Shown here: piece after piece, positions 30,192-39,719 of the stretch
Numbering within the stretch: the first letter of the stretch is position 1
How the letters are laid out: each line of letters starts with the position of its first letter
Position numbers and translations under genes: made by a program
Notes under the pieces: generated by a model
The model's database searches: none
What the model was told of the DNA's origin: nothing
What the model saw: the letters and a program-made list of their open reading frames with translations, nothing else
NCBI RefSeq assembly: GCF_000828655.1
Contig: NZ_AP014509.1
Span: 1,860,001 to 1,924,000 of the forward strand
DNA length: 64,000 bases
Reading direction: 5' to 3'
Origin: Thermotoga caldifontis AZM44c09
Lineage (GTDB): Bacteria; Thermotogota; Thermotogae; Thermotogales; DSM-5069

Positions 30192-31130
30192 ATGATCGAA
30201 GTCATCGATCTGGTCAAGACCTACCCAAAGAGAGGCTCCCAGGAGAAGATAAAGGCTGTGGACCGTGTCAGTTTCGAGGTGGAGTCAGCGGAAATCTTCG
30301 CACTGCTTGGCCCAAACGGGGCGGGGAAGACCACGACCATCAAGAGTATTTGTGGCTTGATCGTTCCAGACTCGGGAGAGATAAAAATAAAGGGGTTCAG
30401 CGTTCTCAAAGAAAGATCCAGAGCTTTAGCGCAGATGAGTGCGGTTCTGGAAGGCAACAGAAACCTTTACTGGCGCATGACTGCCCTCGAGAACATGAAA
30501 TATTTTTCCGGCATACGCGGTAAGAAACTGACGAGATCTCGAGCCATGGAGATCCTTGAAACGCTCGGTCTCGAAGAAAAAGCGAATCAACTCGTCCACT
30601 CACTCTCGCGTGGAATGCAGCAGAAAGCGGCCATCGCGGTGTGCCTCGCTTGCGACACGGACATCCTCTTGCTGGACGAACCAACCTTGGGATTGGACGT
30701 GCATTCCGCGGTGGAGTTCAGATCCATACTGAAATCGTTGAAACAGCAAGGTAAAACGATCCTGCTCTCCAGCCACGACATGAACTTGGTCGAAGCGGTG
30801 GCGGACCGTGTGGCCATAATGAACAAAGGAAGGATCGTCGTGTGTGAAGAGAAAAGAAAACTCATGGACGTGTTCTCCGCACGTGCTTACAGAATAAAGC
30901 TGATCTGCGATGAACGAGCCAGGAGCAGGCTCAAACAGCTCGGATTCGACGGCTTGGTCGAGGATGGCAACCTCATCGAGCTTCAGGTGAACCTTGATTC
31001 TTCGCAGAGACTTTACGAACTGATGGACGCTTTCAAATCTAACAACATCGAGGTAGAAAGCATCGAGAAAGAGATGGTGAACTTCGAAAAGATCTTCATC
31101 AGTTACACATCAGAAACTAATGTTCGGTGA
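30192..31130 (+). CDS. ABC transporter ATP-binding protein (ABC-2 exporter)
   Basis: 312 residues. Walker A is GPNGAGKTTT, the signature reads HSLSRGMQQK, Walker B is DILLLDEPTLGLD, and the switch His is in LLSSHDMN. The C-terminal extension of about 90 residues is typical of exporters in the drug/lantibiotic class. The ATG at 30192 has SD GAGGTGAT; a GTG nine bases upstream lies in that SD. It pairs with the preceding permease. Confidence 0.9.
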   Translation: MIEVIDLVKTYPKRGSQEKIKAVDRVSFEVESAEIFALLGPNGAGKTTTIKSICGLIVPDSGEIKIKGFSVLKERSRALAQMSAVLEGNRNLYWRMTALENMKYFSGIRGKKLTRSRAMEILETLGLEEKANQLVHSLSRGMQQKAAIAVCLACDTDILLLDEPTLGLDVHSAVEFRSILKSLKQQGKTILLSSHDMNLVEAVADRVAIMNKGRIVVCEEKRKLMDVFSARAYRIKLICDERARSRLKQLGFDGLVEDGNLIELQVNLDSSQRLYELMDAFKSNNIEVESIEKEMVNFEKIFISYTSETNVR

Positions 31131-31225
31131 GCTTTCTTACAGTTTCATAGCTGACACTCCAAATGAACGGCACACCCTTACTCAACTCCGCCAACCTTCA
31201 TCGTTTCCATCAAAACAGACTTTCC

Positions 31226-31237
31226 CTATGGTATAAT
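31226..31237 (+). promoter_or_regulatory. Extended -10 promoter of frr-uppS-cdsA-alaS
   Basis: TATAAT (31232-31237) preceded by TGG (extended -10), 37 nt before the frr ATG. No good -35 box was seen. Confidence 0.6.
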
Positions 31238-31273
31238 CCTGCAAGGAATGACAGACTGCGAGGAGGGGAACGT

Positions 31274-31828
31274 ATGCGCCATCCCATTGTGAAGAGCGCC
31301 GAGGAACGTATGAACAAATCGATTGAAAAGATTTCTGAGGAGCTGAAAAAGATAAGAACCGGTCGTGCGAATCCTGCCATCCTCGAAGAGATCAAAATCG
31401 ACTATTACGGTGCCCCTACCCCGATAAACCAGCTCGCAACGGTGAAGGTTGAAGAAAGATCGTTGATCATACAGCCCTGGGACAAGTCCATCCTCTCTTC
31501 CATTGAAAAAGCCATCTTCGCTTCTGACATAGGCTTGACACCCATGAACGACGGAAACGTCATAAGACTCGTGTTTCCAACACCTACCACGGAGCAGAGA
31601 CAAAAGTGGGTCAAGAAGGCAAAAGAAGTCGCTGAGCAAGGAAAGATAGCCATCAGAAACATCAGGAGGGACGTTTTGAAAGAACTAAAGCAGATGGAAG
31701 AAGACGGAAAGATCTCCGAGGACGACGCTAAGAGGCTCGAGAAAGAGATACAGGATCTGACTGACAAGAAGATAGAGGAGATAGACAAACTGTTCGAGAA
31801 GAAAGAGAAGGAGATCATGGAAGTGTGA
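31274..31828 (+). CDS. frr: Ribosome recycling factor
   Basis: 184 residues, the full length of [24 protein letters not shown] and the C-terminal helix with [13 protein letters not shown] are the usual marks. It splits post-termination ribosomes with EF-G. The ATG at 31274 has AGGAGGGG upstream; a longer frame would include the -10 box. Its TGA overlaps the GTG start of uppS. Confidence 0.96.
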   Translation: MRHPIVKSAEERMNKSIEKISEELKKIRTGRANPAILEEIKIDYYGAPTPINQLATVKVEERSLIIQPWDKSILSSIEKAIFASDIGLTPMNDGNVIRLVFPTPTTEQRQKWVKKAKEVAEQGKIAIRNIRRDVLKELKQMEEDGKISEDDAKRLEKEIQDLTDKKIEEIDKLFEKKEKEIMEV

Positions 31829-32502
31829 AACCTGTACACGTGGCCATCATAATGGATGGAAACGGGAGATGGGCCCAGAAGAGGGGTCTGCCCAGGGTCG
31901 AAGGTCATCGCAGGGGTGCTTTGAAAGCCGAGAGGGTCGTTGAATGGGCCGCAGAACTCGGTATAAAATACGTCACTTTCTACGCCTTCTCGACCGAGAA
32001 CTGGAAACGGCCGAAGGAGGAAGTTGAGTACCTTTTCTCCTTGCTCGTGACGCTGCTCAGAAAGAAGCTCAAAAAGATGCTCGAGCAGGGTGTCAGGCTG
32101 AGATTCGCCGGTGCCATCGACGAACTCCCAGACCCTGTTGCGAAGTTCTGCCATGAATGCGAAGAAAAGACGAAGCAGAACGACAGAATCCACGCCATCC
32201 TGGCGCTGAATTACGGTGGCCGTCGCGAGATCGTCGATGCGATCAATAAAGCCATTCAAAACGGTGTGACACGCGTAGATGAGGATCGTTTCAGAAACTG
32301 GCTTTATCTCCCGGATGTACCTGATCCGGACCTCGTGATAAGAACGTCCGGCGAGATGAGGATCAGCAACTTCCTGCTGTGGCAGATCGCTTACAGCGAA
32401 CTGTACTTCACCAAGGTTCTGTGGCCCGATTTCACCAAACAGGAGTTTTTGAAAGCCATAGAAGACTACGAGAAACGTCAGAGGAGGTTCGGAGGTCTGT
32501 GA
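31825..32502 (+). CDS. uppS: Undecaprenyl pyrophosphate synthase (cis-prenyltransferase)
   Basis: 225 residues. [10 protein letters not shown] with catalytic Asp11, [24 protein letters not shown] and [19 protein letters not shown] are the conserved regions. It makes the C55 lipid carrier used by MraY. The start is GTG, overlapping the frr stop, and its own stop overlaps the GTG start of cdsA. Confidence 0.95.
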   Translation: MKPVHVAIIMDGNGRWAQKRGLPRVEGHRRGALKAERVVEWAAELGIKYVTFYAFSTENWKRPKEEVEYLFSLLVTLLRKKLKKMLEQGVRLRFAGAIDELPDPVAKFCHECEEKTKQNDRIHAILALNYGGRREIVDAINKAIQNGVTRVDEDRFRNWLYLPDVPDPDLVIRTSGEMRISNFLLWQIAYSELYFTKVLWPDFTKQEFLKAIEDYEKRQRRFGGL

Positions 32503-33317
32503 CCACAGAGACCAAAACACGGCTCGTAACGGCTTCGATCGTGGCACCTTTCGTGGTTGCGTGTTTCATCAGCTACAAGAGTCTGATAGGTCTGGTCGCG
32601 GCGGTAGTTCTGCTCGCCTCTTACGAGCTTCTCAACATGGCGGTTCAGGGGCAGAACGAAAGAGGCTTCGTGAAGTACGCGGTCGCAATATGCGTGGGCT
32701 TCGTAGTTGCCTACGGTGTCATGGAAGCGAGAAACGGTCTGTTACTTCTGAGTCTGGCTTTCATTTTGACGAACGTCATCGCAGTTCTGACGCAGAAGAA
32801 CGTCGAAAATGTTTGGCCTGTCGTCGTTGCGACGGGCCTCGCCTTGGTCTACGTGGCGGGCTGTCTGTCGTTTTTCTTCCCGATGTACCTCGAATTCGGT
32901 GCGGCAAACGCGTTGCTCAATTTGACCGCAGTGTGGCTGTACGACACGGGTGCGTACTTCGTTGGCATGAGATGGGGGAAAACCAAGATCTCGAAAAAGT
33001 TCAGCCCAAACAAGAGCTTGGAGGGTGTGATCGGCGGTTTTCTCAGCAGTCTGGCTTTTTCTTTCGTATACAAGCTCGTCTTCGATTTCATCTTCAAAGC
33101 CGAAGTGATGCCTTTCGGCTCGCTTGTGATCTTGTCTGCGATCATAGCGATTCTCGACACGTTTGGAGATCTTTTCGAGTCCGCGTTGAAGCGCTACTTC
33201 AAAGTCAAAGATTCTGGCACCGTGTTACCAGGGCACGGCGGGATGCTGGACAGAATAGACGGGTTGCTTTTCGTCACACCAGTAACTTATTATCTATTAT
33301 CAATCGGGGTTCTGTGA
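32499..33317 (+). CDS. cdsA: Phosphatidate cytidylyltransferase
   Basis: 272 residues with about eight membrane spans and the CDP-diglyceride synthase signature KVKDSGTVLPGHGGMLDRIDG near the C-terminus. It makes CDP-diacylglycerol for phospholipid synthesis. The GTG start at 32499 overlaps the uppS TGA, with GGAGG upstream. An earlier in-frame ATG inside uppS would add 40 non-membrane residues and is unlikely. Confidence 0.94.
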   Translation: MTTETKTRLVTASIVAPFVVACFISYKSLIGLVAAVVLLASYELLNMAVQGQNERGFVKYAVAICVGFVVAYGVMEARNGLLLLSLAFILTNVIAVLTQKNVENVWPVVVATGLALVYVAGCLSFFFPMYLEFGAANALLNLTAVWLYDTGAYFVGMRWGKTKISKKFSPNKSLEGVIGGFLSSLAFSFVYKLVFDFIFKAEVMPFGSLVILSAIIAILDTFGDLFESALKRYFKVKDSGTVLPGHGGMLDRIDGLLFVTPVTYYLLSIGVL

Positions 33318-33328
33318 GGTGAAAGGGC

Positions 33329-35935
33329 TTGAACAGCGATGAAATAAGATCGAGCTTCCTGAGTTTTTTTGAATCGAAAGGCCACAAAGTTTTGCCCAGC
33401 GCGTCGCTCATACCGGACGATCCTCAGCTTCTCTTCACCGTTGCGGGAATGGTCCCGTTCAAACCCATATTCTGGGGTAAAGTGGAACCAGTCTACAGAC
33501 GTGTCGCCACGTGCCAGAAGTGCCTCAGGACAAACGATATTGAGAATGTCGGTCGAACGCCGAGGCACCACACGTTCTTCGAGATGCTTGGAAACTTTTC
33601 CTTCGGCGACTATTTCAAGAAAGAAGCCATACTGTGGGCATGGGAGTACGTGACTCAGGTGCTCAAACTCAAAGAAGAAAGGTTGTGGGTAACGATCTAC
33701 AAAGACGACGATGAAGCCTTCAGAATCTGGCACGATGTCGTTGGAGTACCGGAAAAGAAGATCGTACGCATGGGCAGAGACACCAACTTCTGGGGGCCTG
33801 CAGGACCCACGGGACCGTGTGGTCCGTGCTCGGAGATCCATTACGATCTGGGCATCGTGGAAGACTGCCCCGAAGGTGAAGAATGCACGCCCGCGAACAG
33901 CGATAAGAGGTTTCTGGAGATATGGAACTTAGTGTTCACCGAGTACTACCAGGACGAGAAAGGCGAACTGCACCCGCTACCGAGGAAGAACATCGATACG
34001 GGTGCGGGACTCGAGCGGATCGCTGCGGTCGTTCAGGGCGTGTCGAGCAACTTCGAAACCGATCTGTTCAGACCCATCATTCGGAGAGAAGAGGAACTGT
34101 TCGGTGTGAAGTACGGAGAGAGCGAGGAGAAAAATGTTTCTCTGCGCGTCATAGCTGACCACGCCAGAGCGGTAACTTTTTTGATTGCAGACGGTGTCTT
34201 TCCATCGAACGAAGAAAGAGGATACGTTCTCAGGAGAATCCTGCGCAGGGCGGTGAGACATGGAGTTCTGCTCGGTGCCAGCAAACCTTTCCTGTACGAA
34301 GTCTGTGACGCCGTGATCGATAAGATGGGAAAGATCTATCCGGAGATCGAAAGGAAAAGGCATCTCATCAGGGACGTAACGAGGGCAGAAGAAGAAAGGT
34401 TCTTCAAAACGATCTCTCAGGGACTGGAGATGCTCGGTGAGATCGTAAGGAATGCGGAAGGGATCATCGACGGAGAAAGTCTCTTCAAGCTGTACGACAC
34501 CTACGGTTTCCCACCGGACATAGTGATCGACGTGGCGAAAGAGAAGGGATTGAAAGTGGATCTTGAAGGATTCGAAAGACTCATGGAACAGCAGAGAGAG
34601 CGATCGAGAATCGGCAGGTCTGACGTCGAGTACGCAAAGACTGTGAAGGATTACGAAGAACTGGCGAAGGTTCAAAAGGTCTCTTTCGTCGGTTACAACA
34701 CGCTCACGCACGAATCCAAGGTCTTGATGCTCCGAAAAGAAGAGAAAGTGGAATCGGCTTCTTCGGGTGAAAAAGTCGAAATCGTGGTGGAAGAAACGCC
34801 CTTCTACGCCGAAAGAGGTGGACAGGTAAGCGATACTGGTTGGATCGAATGGACAGATGGAAAGGCTTCCGTCGAGCACGTGTTCATACCAACTGAGGGC
34901 ATCATCGTGCACGTTGCAAATATAGAGAAAGGAATACTGAGAGTTGGAGACAGGGTGAAGTTGATGGTCGACGAAGAACGCAGAAGATCGACCGCGCGCA
35001 ACCACACGGCGACACACCTGCTGCATGCGGCACTCAGAAAAGTTCTCGGCGAGCACGTGAGACAGTTCGGTTCCCTCGTCGCGCCGGACAGACTCAGATT
35101 CGACTTCACCCACTACGAAGCACTGAACGAAGAGCAGATCAGGAAGATAGAAGAAATGGTGAACAGGGTGATCTTCGAAGCGATCCCCGTGATCATGGAA
35201 GAAAAGAGCTACAAAGAAGCGATCGAGGAGGGTGCCATAGCACTGTTCGACGAGAAGTACGGTGACGTGGTCAGAGTCGTCAAGGTACCGAATTTCAGCG
35301 AGGAGCTGTGCGGTGGAACGCACGTTTCCAACACCGGGAACATAGGTATGTTCAAGATCGTTTCGGAAACGGCAGTATCTGCAGGTGTTCGCAGAATAGA
35401 AGCTGTGACCGGTTTCAACGCTCTCGAACACATCAGGAAGGTTGAAGACACACTGAGTCGGGCAGCGACGTTGCTCGGGACGTCTCTTTACGAAGTTCCT
35501 GAAAGGTTGAAGAACCTGCTCGAAAAGAACTCACAGATGGAAAAGGAAATCGAACAACTGAAGATGAAAATGCTCTCGATACAGGTTAAGCAAATCCCCT
35601 TCGAGCATTTGAAAGGCTTCAACTTCAAAGCCATCACACTGGAAAACGTCGATCCTTCAACGCTCAGAAATCTCTCGGATGTTGCGATCGCATCTCAGGA
35701 AAGATCTATCGTAGTGGTTTTCTCCGTTCAGCAAGAGAAAGTGAACCTCATCGTCAGGGTGACGAAAGACATCGCGAACAAGATAAACGCCAGCGAGCTG
35801 GCACGGATCGCGGCGAACTTGCTCGGTGGCGGTGGCGGTGGAAGGGCGGATTTCGCTCAGGCGGGAGGAAAAGATCCGGCAAAGATAAACGAAGTGGTGG
35901 AGCAGCTGAAACGATTCATCCTTCAAAGAGCGTGA
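33329..35935 (+). CDS. alaS: Alanyl-tRNA synthetase
   Basis: 868 residues, full length. The catalytic domain has RTNDIENVGRTPRHHTFFEMLGNFSFGDYFK. The editing domain has HTATHLLHAAL and CGGTHVSNTGNIG (the Zn/His-Cys motif). The C-terminal domain ends in the Gly-rich stretch GGGGGGRADFAQAGGKDP. It charges tRNA-Ala; a tRNA-Ala gene lies in the rRNA operon at 57950. The start is TTG with SD GAGGTG 7 nt upstream, 11 nt after cdsA. Confidence 0.96.
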   Translation: MNSDEIRSSFLSFFESKGHKVLPSASLIPDDPQLLFTVAGMVPFKPIFWGKVEPVYRRVATCQKCLRTNDIENVGRTPRHHTFFEMLGNFSFGDYFKKEAILWAWEYVTQVLKLKEERLWVTIYKDDDEAFRIWHDVVGVPEKKIVRMGRDTNFWGPAGPTGPCGPCSEIHYDLGIVEDCPEGEECTPANSDKRFLEIWNLVFTEYYQDEKGELHPLPRKNIDTGAGLERIAAVVQGVSSNFETDLFRPIIRREEELFGVKYGESEEKNVSLRVIADHARAVTFLIADGVFPSNEERGYVLRRILRRAVRHGVLLGASKPFLYEVCDAVIDKMGKIYPEIERKRHLIRDVTRAEEERFFKTISQGLEMLGEIVRNAEGIIDGESLFKLYDTYGFPPDIVIDVAKEKGLKVDLEGFERLMEQQRERSRIGRSDVEYAKTVKDYEELAKVQKVSFVGYNTLTHESKVLMLRKEEKVESASSGEKVEIVVEETPFYAERGGQVSDTGWIEWTDGKASVEHVFIPTEGIIVHVANIEKGILRVGDRVKLMVDEERRRSTARNHTATHLLHAALRKVLGEHVRQFGSLVAPDRLRFDFTHYEALNEEQIRKIEEMVNRVIFEAIPVIMEEKSYKEAIEEGAIALFDEKYGDVVRVVKVPNFSEELCGGTHVSNTGNIGMFKIVSETAVSAGVRRIEAVTGFNALEHIRKVEDTLSRAATLLGTSLYEVPERLKNLLEKNSQMEKEIEQLKMKMLSIQVKQIPFEHLKGFNFKAITLENVDPSTLRNLSDVAIASQERSIVVVFSVQQEKVNLIVRVTKDIANKINASELARIAANLLGGGGGGRADFAQAGGKDPAKINEVVEQLKRFILQRA

Positions 35936-35968
35936 AAAAAGAGGGGCTGGACGGCCCCTCTTCTTTTT
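35936..35968. terminator. Bidirectional terminator between alaS and the ABC permease gene
   Basis: GAGGGGC (35941-35947) pairs with GCCCCTC (35954-35960), followed on the plus strand by TTCTTTTT. A run of A before the stem gives a T-tract on the minus strand as well. The minus-strand permease stop begins at the end of this element. Confidence 0.85.
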
Positions 35969-37023
35969 CACATGAGGATCTTTTTGGTTCTCCAGCCATG
36001 CATGGCCAGAGCGAACGCGATGACCGCGTAGGCGAGGAACTCTCTGAAGAACTCTCCCACCTGTGGCTGGCCGAAAAGTCTGTTTCCCGCGCTGGGTGCC
36101 ACGACGAACAGAGTGTGGAACAGCACCACGCCCAGTATCGCGTTCCATATGGTCGCTTTTCTCGTGGTGGCACCTCCAACGAGCAGGGCGGCTATGGAGA
36201 ACAAACCGATCTGCTCGTGGCTGTTGTAAGTGTTGATCGTGCCTATGTCCTGAAGGTAGATCACCTGACCGATCCCGGCGAGCACTGTCGACATGATAAC
36301 CGCTATGATGCGCACCTTGTTGACGTTTATGCCAGCAACTTCAGCGATGTGCATGTCCTGACCCACAGCCCTTATGTCCTGACCGAGTTTCGTTTTGAAC
36401 AGGAAAGTTATGAACAGGCACAGGACAGCCACTATCAACAGCGGCAGAACGAAGACGTTCACCATCCCTATTCGGATCGTCCAGACCCTGTTCAGAGCCG
36501 AGGCAACGGTCCCGTACAGATCGACCGTGTTCCTCAAACCGACACCTTCAGGCAACAAGAACTGCTTCGTTCTGAATGGTATCAGCGATCCTATGAAGAA
36601 CAGGAAAATGAGCTGGTAGATACCGTTGGCGAAGAAACCGAGGATCATGGAAGTTATCATTTCCCTTCCCTTGGCGCGGTTCAGTGTCAGACCTGCGAGC
36701 CATCCTAAAACTATCGAAATCGCGCTCGCCATCAGGCACGCTATCAAAATTCCGAGCAGGCCCTTTATCTTCCAGTCCACAACGAAGAAGAGCGCCGCCT
36801 GAGCCGCCATCGCCCCGAGAACGATCCCGAAGTTCAGCCCCAAACCGCCGATGATGGGAATTATCAGAGACAGCACGAGGAACGTGTTCCTGCTCAGCCT
36901 TCTCACTATCTCGCTGATGAGGAAGATCGGGGGAATCTTCGCTATCAAGACGGCCGAAACACACAGTATCGAGAAGGCGATCGGCACAGCGTAAGAGATC
37001 AGGAATTTTTTCAACTTCTCCAT
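35968..37023 (-). CDS. ABC importer permease (BPL_transp_2/RbsC-like), second subunit
   Basis: 351 residues with about ten membrane spans and the block KTKLGQDIRAVGQDMHIAEVAGI, followed by LVGGATTRKAT, seen in permeases of nucleoside/simple-sugar type importers (YufQ-like). It pairs with the preceding permease to form the channel of a DUF3798-type importer. The ATG has GGAGGCG 7 nt upstream. Confidence 0.85.
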   Translation of the reverse strand: MEKLKKFLISYAVPIAFSILCVSAVLIAKIPPIFLISEIVRRLSRNTFLVLSLIIPIIGGLGLNFGIVLGAMAAQAALFFVVDWKIKGLLGILIACLMASAISIVLGWLAGLTLNRAKGREMITSMILGFFANGIYQLIFLFFIGSLIPFRTKQFLLPEGVGLRNTVDLYGTVASALNRVWTIRIGMVNVFVLPLLIVAVLCLFITFLFKTKLGQDIRAVGQDMHIAEVAGINVNKVRIIAVIMSTVLAGIGQVIYLQDIGTINTYNSHEQIGLFSIAALLVGGATTRKATIWNAILGVVLFHTLFVVAPSAGNRLFGQPQVGEFFREFLAYAVIAFALAMHGWRTKKILM

Positions 37024-37027
37024 CCCG

Positions 37028-38065
37028 TCACGCCTCCCTTGGGGCTCGCGTGAGTGCGTACAGTATCATTCCGTTGCTGACGATGAGCCTCATGACTTCG
37101 GTGATGTCACCACGGGTAACCTGACTGAGGACGGGCAGAGCTATCGTCAAAAGGGTCTGGAAGACTGCCGTACCGACGACGACGTTACGAATATTCGCCC
37201 TCCTTATGGAGGCACCACCGATGAGTATCGAAGCGACCGCGGGGAACGTCATGAACAAAGGTGCTTGATACAGCTGGAGAAAACCGTAACTCTGCGCGTA
37301 AACGATGATACCGACACCGGCGAGAACGTTCGACATCACCACCGCCACGAGTCTGGCTCTGCTCGGATTCACACCCGAGCTGATCGCGTAACGTTCGTTC
37401 TGACCCACCAGGTCTATGGCGAGGCCCATCCTGGTTTTGAAAAAGAGATGAACCAGAAAGCAGGCGCCCGCGAAAAATAGAAGCAAACCTGTCGGAAACT
37501 CAAACCCACCGATCTTGAACTTCAAAAAGTTGTTCAGCACGTGCCCGAAGTATTTATCCAGCGTCAAGGTGTATCGCAGTCCTTTACCACCTATCGCCCA
37601 AATCATGTCGGGGTTTTTGAAAGGAAGCATCAGCCACATGATGGACATGAACGCGACGATGGAATAACCCATGTACGTTCCGACCATCATTTCCTGCCCT
37701 CTAACCCTTTCGAGCAACCAGCCGTAACCCAATCCGATCCCGATGCAGATCAGGACGGCGAACAAGATCGCCACCCAGAAGCCGACAAACCCTGTCAAGC
37801 CCAGCTGCATGCTTATCAAAGCTCCGAGAAGCCCACCGATGATACCCACGGGTAAGCCGAAGTTTGGACCCGTGCCAACCCTGATCGTTGGTACCATTGC
37901 GAGCACGAGGACACCGTTCATACCGATGCGTCTTATCGAGTCGCTCAGGAGAGATGGTATCGAAACGTTTGTGAACGCCGCGAGTACGAACAGGGCTATG
38001 AGGAACAGGAAGATGATCAGCGTCGGCACATCGATCCTCTTGAGCCATCCAAAGACTTTATCCAT
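37028..38065 (-). CDS. ABC importer permease (BPL_transp_2/RbsC-like), first subunit
   Basis: 345 residues, multi-span, with KTRMGLAIDLVGQNERYAISSGVN and LIGGASIRRAN, matching the second permease in plan. The ATG at 38065 (MDKVFGWLKR) has AGGAGGTG about 7 nt upstream; a longer frame would overlap the ATPase gene by 59 nt and is unlikely. It overlaps the ATPase stop by 8 nt. Confidence 0.85.
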   Translation of the reverse strand: MDKVFGWLKRIDVPTLIIFLFLIALFVLAAFTNVSIPSLLSDSIRRIGMNGVLVLAMVPTIRVGTGPNFGLPVGIIGGLLGALISMQLGLTGFVGFWVAILFAVLICIGIGLGYGWLLERVRGQEMMVGTYMGYSIVAFMSIMWLMLPFKNPDMIWAIGGKGLRYTLTLDKYFGHVLNNFLKFKIGGFEFPTGLLLFFAGACFLVHLFFKTRMGLAIDLVGQNERYAISSGVNPSRARLVAVVMSNVLAGVGIIVYAQSYGFLQLYQAPLFMTFPAVASILIGGASIRRANIRNVVVGTAVFQTLLTIALPVLSQVTRGDITEVMRLIVSNGMILYALTRAPREA

Positions 38066-39650
38066 GCTGCAACACCTCCTGGAGCTCTCCAGCCATCGCG
38101 AGACCGAACTCCGCATCGCTCGCCTTTGGAGAAAGGATCGCAGAAAGCTTTCCTTCCGCCACTATGGCGATCCTGTCGCAGATGGCCCTCAGTTCGGCAA
38201 GTTCGCTGGATGTCATCACGATCGTTATACCGTGTTCCCTGTTCAACTTCACCAGATAATCGAGCACGAGCTTTTTCGCCCCGACGTCGATACCTCTGGT
38301 CGGTTCAGACACGAAAAAGATCTTTGGATTCAGCGTGAACGCCCTCGCGAGACAAACCTTTTGCTGGTTGCCACCGCTCAACCTTCTGACTATCTGAGCG
38401 GGAGATTTGCAACGTATGTCGAGCTTCTTAATCATCTCCAGTGCGTGTTTTCTGATCTGCTTGCGATCGTAAACGGTCAGGAAGAGAAATCTTTTGGTGA
38501 ACTTTCCGAACACCTGTATGGCCGTGGCCACGATGTTCATCTCCACCGATTCGTCAAGCAACAGTCCGACACCCCTTCTGTCCTCCGAAAGATAGACAAC
38601 ACCCTGGTTCAAGGCATAAGATGGATCGTTCAGTTTGAACGGTTTACCCTCGAGGTAGACTTCCCCTTCGGCAGGGTACATACCCGCGATGCCGTTCGCC
38701 ACACCGAGCTTTCCGTGTCCCGCAAGACCACCTATACCGAGTATTTCCCCACGTCTTATGTCTATGCTGAAATCTTTCACCTCTTCTCCAGGCATACGAA
38801 CTTTCAAATTCCTTATGGACATGATGATGTCGTCATCTGAAGGCTCTTTACTGCGAGGGGGAAGGGTCACATCTTCCAGCTTTCTACCAACCATTTTTTC
38901 GGCGATCTCGGAGAGTGTGAAGGATGAGGCGGGTTTACTGTCCACAACCACTCCGTCTCTGAGTATGGTGATCCTGTCCGAGACCTTCAGCACCTCGCTC
39001 AGTCTGTGCGAGATGAAGAGAATAGCAACGCCCTTCGACGCTAAGTATCGAATCACATCGAGGAGTTTCTCCGCTTCGGCTTCGGACAGGACCGCCGTCG
39101 GTTCGTCGAGAACGAGTATCTTCAGGTTCTTCTTGTCTATCTCCCTCGCGATCTCTATGAACTGTTTGTGCGCGACAGGTAAACCTGCAACCACCGCGAG
39201 CTCGTCGATAGACATACCTATGGTGCTTATCGCTTCCTTCGCTTCTTTCCTCATCGCTGGAAAGTCCAGAGTTTCCATGGGCTTACCGAACACCCTGCTC
39301 AGCAAGTTGCTCTTGGTTATCTCCCTGTTGAGCTTTATGTTTTCCATAACGGTGAAGCCTGGTATGAGCATGAACTCCTGATGGACCATGCCTATGCCGT
39401 GTTCCATGGCTTTCCTCGGACTGTCGATCTGCACTCGCTCACCGTTGATGAATATCTCTCCCTCGAAACCTCCAGTGGAATGAATGACCGGCATTCCGAA
39501 GAGGATGTTCATCAACGTGCTCTTCCCGGCGCCGTTTTCACCGACTAGGCCGTGTACTTCTCCGGGAGCGACGCTTATGCTCACGTTCTTGAGCACCTGA
39601 TTACCGTAGAAGGATTTGTTTATGTTGCGCATTTCGAGAGCGTACTGCAT
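38058..39650 (-). CDS. ABC importer ATPase, double-domain RbsA/YufO type
   Basis: 530 residues with two ATPase halves. The first has Walker A GENGAGKST, Walker B ILVLDEPTAVLS and a switch His (ISHRL). The second has a degenerate P-loop (GLAGHGKLG), signature RLSGGNQQK and FVSEPTRGID, as is normal in this class. It powers the two permeases. The ATG has GGAGG 7 nt upstream. The binding protein gene lies before it, separated by an intrinsic terminator. Confidence 0.93.
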   Translation of the reverse strand: MQYALEMRNINKSFYGNQVLKNVSISVAPGEVHGLVGENGAGKSTLMNILFGMPVIHSTGGFEGEIFINGERVQIDSPRKAMEHGIGMVHQEFMLIPGFTVMENIKLNREITKSNLLSRVFGKPMETLDFPAMRKEAKEAISTIGMSIDELAVVAGLPVAHKQFIEIAREIDKKNLKILVLDEPTAVLSEAEAEKLLDVIRYLASKGVAILFISHRLSEVLKVSDRITILRDGVVVDSKPASSFTLSEIAEKMVGRKLEDVTLPPRSKEPSDDDIIMSIRNLKVRMPGEEVKDFSIDIRRGEILGIGGLAGHGKLGVANGIAGMYPAEGEVYLEGKPFKLNDPSYALNQGVVYLSEDRRGVGLLLDESVEMNIVATAIQVFGKFTKRFLFLTVYDRKQIRKHALEMIKKLDIRCKSPAQIVRRLSGGNQQKVCLARAFTLNPKIFFVSEPTRGIDVGAKKLVLDYLVKLNREHGITIVMTSSELAELRAICDRIAIVAEGKLSAILSPKASDAEFGLAMAGELQEVLQHG

Positions 39651-39666
39651 GGACCATCCTCCCTGT

Positions 39667-39697
39667 AAAAAAGATGTCGGCGCGAGGCCGACATCTT
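39667..39697 (-). terminator. Partial terminator between binding protein and ABC ATPase genes
   Basis: Minus strand stem AAGATGTCGGC / GCCGACATCTT (11 bp, 5-nt loop) followed by four to six T. It lies within one operon, so it probably lets more binding protein than membrane parts be made. Confidence 0.8.
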
Positions 39698-39719
39698 ATA
39701 GGTTACAATCCCATAAAGT

